From Agelaius tricolor (lineage: Eukaryota; Chordata; Aves; Passeriformes; Icteridae), in contig JALJCS010000004.1 in the NCBI GenBank assembly GCA_023055355.1, positions 30,904,744 through 30,968,743 of the forward strand: a stretch of DNA of 64,000 nt. Direction: 5' to 3'. The translations under genes were made by a program, and so were the position numbers. Positions within the stretch are counted from its first letter, which is position 1. Each line of letters starts with the position of its first letter. Under the pieces are notes generated by a model that was given only the letters and a program-made list of their open reading frames with translations, was not told the origin of the DNA and did not search any database. Positions 60,251 to 64,000 of the stretch are shown one piece after another.

Positions 60251-60366
60251 CTTCTTGGTGTTTTCCTTGCTGTCGCTGGTGCTGTATTCGGGTTCCTCCA
60301 GATGGTTTTCTTCTACTGGCTGCTTCTCCACTGAGTTTTTTCTTCTTGGGATTTTTTTCTTCCTCT
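60251..60366 (-). other. Candidate upstream exon of the B30.2 gene
   Basis: The minus strand is open from about 60385 (after an in-frame TGA) to a donor GTTTGA at 60250. It would encode a charged segment including KKIPRRKNSVEKQPVEENHL and EYSTSDSKENTKK. It ends in phase 0, compatible with the linker exon at 59228. A TATA-like GATAAAAG lies at about 60418, so this may equally be 5' UTR. No start codon is present in the frame. Confidence 0.25.
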
Positions 60367-61423
60367 CTCTGGCACAGGCTCAGCCAAAGCTCAGTCCTGT
60401 CTCAGCCTCTGCCAGCTTTTATCAGCCAAGAAGGGAGGAGCCCTCCAATCTCTTGCCTGCAGATGGGGCCATGACGTGCTTGGACACCTGCACCATCTGA
60501 TTGCCCCTTTTTCCCCCATATCAGGGCCATTTATTTTCTCAACACAGGCACTGGGGAGGAAAGGGAGGAAAATTAAAGCACTGCAAAAAAACCCATTATT
60601 GCATGGCACCACAAGGGAAAAATCAGTTAAATTTTGCCCCCCTAGTTCCCCAAATCTGACTCTGGCCCCTTACACATGATGGAGGTGAACAAGGCAAAGT
60701 TGGAAGCAGCTTCCAGGTGAGGAATGTGACAGCAATGCCTGGAAATAAGACAAACTTGTGGATATAAAATTTGTTTAAAGACTACTTGTGGGTGATGACG
60801 TTTGCTTTTCCAGCTGGGGCAGCTTGTGCTGGGAACTGAACACAGGAACACCCAGGGGCGGTTCAAGGGCAGGCAGCTTCACCCCAGGCCACAGCCAACC
60901 CCCAGCACTCTTTTCTCCTTGCCAGGAGGGCAGCATGGCCACAGCAGCCACAGAAAACCCCTCTGCTGACACTGGCCAGAGCTTCATCTCTTGGTGCTGA
61001 AGGGACAAAAACCCCTCAGGAGGCAATGGGTGAGACACCACAGGCTGTGGTCATGAAGACTTCTGGAGGACCAGATGAAACCTGTGAGATCACCTTCCTG
61101 TGACCCATCAGTCCTTCCCCCTCTCTCTCCCCATGAAAAAAGGTGCAAAGTGAAAATATTTTAATTTGTTCTTGGGAAAGCAAAGCTCTAGTGCCTGCTC
61201 CTAGCTGTGGGAAAAACACAAAATTAGTTGATCCCTGCTTTCCAGGGAAGGCAATGAGGGGGCTTTTTTAGGGAGACTATTTGCTTTCCTCCCCTGAATA
61301 ATGTAAGATTTTGAAGGCAGGATTATACAAACAAGCTGTTTGCTTCACTTGTGGGTTGTTTTGTTGTTTTTGTTTGTTTGTTTGGTTTTGGTTTGGTGGT
61401 TTTTTGTGTGTGTGTGTATTCAG

Positions 61424-61525
61424 GAGAAAATCCAGTCTCATGTGCAATCCTTAAGGAAGGTGTTGGCAGAATTTCTGGACTGGAGAGCAAGTGAAGAGAA
61501 GAGACACCAGGACTACCTGATACAG
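61424..61525 (+). pseudogene. TRIM coiled-coil exon (96-bp-type)
   Basis: 102 nt between a gtgtgtattcag acceptor and a GTTATT donor; open and in register with the next exon. Confidence 0.7.
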
Positions 61526-62041
61526 GTTATTCAGCAGTCTGAATGAGTCTTTGGGTATTTATTTTTCCCCAAGCCCCTCTTGAAGAAACAGGTGGGATCA
61601 TATCCAAGAGGCATCCTGGCACCCTGTAAAGTCCTACATCCAGTTGGAGTGGTTGGTGCAGATCCTGGGCAGGTTTGGCAAGCACCACCTCCATGTGCAG
61701 CTGCTTATTATCCACACTTTAAATCAATGTCATGGTGCTGCTTATTTTCATCCCAGACTGAGTCATAAAGGGACATTTGTTAACATGGAATTATCACTCC
61801 CCCCTGCTTCTCAGGACCTAGATTGGTTGGACAGAATATAGAGAGGAATGGCAACAGGGGAGGGAAAAGGAGAACCACGACGTGAAGTACATAATTATCC
61901 TGCAGTCGCTAATTAGCTGCATCCCCAGCCCTGCCCCAGTGTTACAGCCCCCCTGGCTACAGCAGAAGCACTTTTGTCCTTTAACTCAGTAGGGGAAAAT
62001 TCAGGTCTGAGGGTTGCATATGGATTTCTTGTCTCCTCCAG

Positions 62042-62253
62042 GAGATGAGTGAAGCCGAGCGGCGCTGCATCGAGGCTGAGTTTGAGCGGCTGCGCCGCTG
62101 CTGGCGGAGCGGGAGCGCACCGAGCTGCGGTGGCTGGCTGAGCTGGACGGCACCTTCACAGCTACCCATGCCAAAAAATCATTGCGGGTGGCCGAGGGGG
62201 TTGCACAGCTCCACAGACTCATCGGGCAGCTGGAGGCCAGGTGCTTGTCCCAG
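62042..62253 (+). pseudogene. TRIM coiled-coil exon (231-bp-type), frameshifted
   Basis: 212 nt; 213 would restore the frame. The fault lies at 62096-62098 in gcgccgctgctgg. Downstream of it the correct frame reads RVAEGVAQLHRLIGQLEARC to a GTGAGT donor. Confidence 0.75.
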
Positions 62254-62339
62254 GTGAGTGCCTTTCTTACCCAAAAGCTGTCCCAAAGTGCTGCCTATGG
62301 GGTCTTGAACTCCCCTTTTTTCTCCCTTTTTCCTTTTAG

Positions 62340-62362
62340 GATGTTGGGAGGATCGTAAGCAG
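62340..62362 (+). pseudogene. TRIM 23-bp exon
   Basis: Exactly 23 nt between ttccttttag and GTATGT, the hallmark small exon of TRIM genes. Confidence 0.75.
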
Positions 62363-62468
62363 GTATGTGGCAACTGGTTGCTTCATGTCCCTATCACTCC
62401 ATCTGTGGAGAGGTGCTTGGCTGCTACATCCATCACATAACATCTGTCCCTCTAATTTCTTTTCCCAG

Positions 62469-62581
62469 CTTGAGTGAAATGAGGTTCCACCTCTCCTCGG
62501 GGCTCCCCAAGCAGCTGGATAAGAGCCTGAGCTCCTGCCACCAAAGCGATGCTCTGTGGAAGGCCCTGGAGAAGTTCAGAG
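62469..62581 (+). pseudogene. TRIM linker exon (116-bp-type)
   Basis: 113 nt, acceptor ttttcccag, donor GTATTT; in phase with the 23-bp exon. Encodes the region normally leading to B30.2. Confidence 0.7.
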
Positions 62582-62790
62582 GTATTTGGGTAGATATCGG
62601 ATATTTTAGGAGAATTCGGAGGCTTTGGGGAGGAATGCAGAGGTATTTGGGATAATTTGGATATGCAGATATGTTCAGATAATTCAGATATTCGTCTGTA
62701 TTGGGGGGAGGAATTCAGCGTTATTTTGGGAGCAATTCAGTTGCATTTTGGGATAATTTAGTTATCTGGGGAGAAGTCAGAGGCATTTCA
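62582..62790. repeat. Degenerate repeat in TRIM remnant intron
   Basis: Recurring text of the type gaggtatttgggata / attcagatatt / ttttgggagcaattcag, with a loose period of about 25-35 bp. A decayed tandem array. Confidence 0.5.
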
Positions 62791-62870
62791 GGAGGAAGAG
62801 GAGCTTGTCCAAGGGAAGGGCAGCAGAAAGCTCTGCACCTGCTCACTCCCCACCTTCTTCCCTCCTCCCA

Positions 62871-63014
62871 GACATGGATCCCCCCATGGGTCTCCCCACA
62901 GCAAAGATGATGCTGGAGACTGGCATGACTCCTCTCCTACAGCTTTTGGCAGAGAGAAAAAGGGTGTGGTGGGATGAGGAGGAGGAGCAGGATGAGGGCA
63001 GAGAGGCCTGCTGA
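62871..63014 (+). other. Possible terminal exon of the TRIM remnant
   Basis: After a cctcccag acceptor, phase 1 reads DMDPPMGLPTAKMMLETGMT, LLQLLAERKRVWW, then an acidic run (DEEEEQDE) to a TGA at 63012-63014. It is in phase with the preceding exon but has no similarity I recognise to PRY-SPRY. Confidence 0.4.
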
Positions 63015-63294
63015 GGCCAGGAGCTGGCCTAGTAGCCGTCAGGGGGTCATTGCCAGGAGATGCAGGATGCGGACACAGTAGATGGACTCTGCAAGATGCC
63101 ACCTGTGCATCCTTATCCTAGGTGCTGCACATACTCCTAGGGAGAGAAATGGTTTTATGAAAACTCCCCTCCCAGCTGCTATAATTAGTAACCAATCTTC
63201 TGTTGCTGCTCATCATGTAGGTCATGAATTAAAGGCGAAAAAAACCCCAACAAACAAAAAAACACCCCCGATTTTTCTTTTGTGCATGCGCGTG

Positions 63295-63323
63295 AGCGTG
63301 TTCGTGTGCGTGTGTGTATGCAT
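63295..63323. repeat. GT-rich microsatellite
   Basis: Imperfect (GT)n with CG interruptions, gcgtgagcgtgttcgtgtgc and gtgtgtgtat. Confidence 0.75.
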
Positions 63324-63359
63324 AGGCTAGATTTTAAGGTATTTCTTGGTTCCGCTGGG

Positions 63360-64000
63360 CTAGGGAGAAGGGAGTAGGCGAGTAAGGGGCACACACGGGT
63401 CCCGGTTCCCGGGTGCGGAGTGGCGGACCTGTCTCGGGTCCTAAACTATACAGCCTTGACTGAGAACAGCACGTCCCGCTCCTCCCCGCCGCTGGAAGCG
63501 GCTGCCGCGGCTCTGGCTGTCGCCTGCCCTCACACGATAAGCGGCCACTCCCCGCGGGACAGCGCCTGTCTCGTCCCGCCGTGCAGCTCTCAGTGGCCAT
63601 CCCCCGCTGCGGCTCTTTAATTCTATTTATTTTATTCTGCTCTGTACATTCCATTCACATCTCTTCATCTCTCCCCCCCCCCCCCTCCAGTGCGGCCCCT
63701 CTGCCGCCGCCCCGCTCGGGGTGCAGCTCCCGGAGCCTGGGCAGCGACCAGGGCGGCTCGCACCGCACCACCCTCTCGGTGCGCCTCTGGTAGAGCTGTC
63801 TCACCCTCGGGGCAGCTCTTGTGGTGACTCCGGCACCGGCACGGCTCGGTTCGGCTCCGGTATCGCCGCCTTGTCCCGCGGCGCAGCTCTTTGGGACGCG
63901 GGGCAGCGGCCGCCCCGAGGGGCAGCTCACACAGCACCGCCACAGCCACCCAAGGCAGCGGCCACCCCCAGAGGCAGCTTTTTTCTTCGCTTCGCCTCGC
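63360..64000. promoter_or_regulatory. CpG island of an unidentified gene
   Basis: A CpG-rich block reaching the window end. It contains a 14-15 bp poly(C) run at about 63673-63687 and six occurrences of GCAGCT(C/T) spaced 38-140 bp apart. Open frames on both strands are low-complexity. It may be the promoter of a gene beyond the window. Confidence 0.6.

Larger units (their letters stand above)
61424..62963 (+). pseudogene. TRIM-family coiled-coil exons with a frameshift, no RING, B-box or SPRY
   Basis: Four to five plus-strand exons follow the standard TRIM layout: 61424-61525 (EKIQSHVQSLRKVLAEFLDW, SEEKRHQDYL), 62042-62253 (EMSEAERRCIEAEFERLRR then LLAERERTELRWLAELD), the classical 23 bp exon 62340-62362 (DVGRIVS) and 62469-62581 (LSEMRFHLSSGLPKQLDKSL). 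In 62042-62253 one base is missing after 62097: the frame before and after it matches TRIM coiled coils without a length gap. A last open exon at 62871-63014 encodes an acidic end instead of SPRY. No RING or B-box exon is seen back to 59.3 kb. Decayed TRIM gene or, less likely, an assembly base error. Confidence 0.7.

Noticed and set aside
63334..63949. Several open frames in the terminal CpG island
   Set aside because: Low-complexity Pro/Ala/Arg translations on both strands with no recognisable domain or splice context.

Overview
The window looks like nuclear DNA from a bird, most likely a songbird (passerine), and most likely from the Z chromosome. The evidence is: split vertebrate genes with GT-AG introns, CpG-island promoters, many old CR1-type LINE fragments ending in the bird CR1 3' signature, one long solo LTR, and the gene order RCL1 (-) / AK3 (+) / CDC37L1 (-), which is the vertebrate 9p24 block carried on the bird Z. 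The species cannot be named from the sequence.

Layout. 1-1.4 kb: the first coding exon of RCL1 on the minus strand, under a CpG island; the rest of that gene lies to the left. 2-11 kb: intergenic DNA with CR1 fragments and a 20-21 bp minisatellite grown inside one of them. 11.3-24.5 kb: a complete five-exon AK3 (227 aa) with a 1.4 kb solo LTR in intron 4. 26.5-35.6 kb: a complete seven-exon CDC37L1 (324 aa) on the minus strand, tail to tail with AK3. 36-46 kb: a gene-poor stretch in which I recognise no gene. 46.2-48.5 kb: about 2.3 kb of CR1.

49-57.5 kb: a pair of C-type lectin-like genes of the natural-killer complex type, head to head. One is a complete six-exon NK receptor of the NKR-P1/B-NK type (247 aa, ITIM in its tail, minus strand). 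The other is a CLEC2D/Blec-type gene (transmembrane and lectin exons, plus strand; first exon not found). 58.3-59.2 kb: B30.2/SPRY and linker exons on the minus strand. 61.4-63.0 kb: coiled-coil exons of a TRIM gene on the plus strand, with a one-base frameshift and no RING, B-box or SPRY. 63.3-64 kb: a CpG island of unknown ownership.

AK3 is a mitochondrial GTP:AMP phosphotransferase, CDC37L1 an Hsp90/Hsp70 co-chaperone, and RCL1 a nucleolar factor for 18S rRNA maturation; they are housekeeping neighbours without a shared pathway. The lectin pair is an inhibitory receptor beside a gene of its ligand family, and with the TRIM/SPRY pieces it resembles a fragment of the chicken MHC (B-NK, Blec, TRIM) placed next to Z-linked housekeeping genes. 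From memory, B-NK and CLEC2D orthologues have been mapped to Z in zebra finch, which fits. The head-to-head lectin pair and the broken, oppositely oriented TRIM pieces are the most interesting part of the window.
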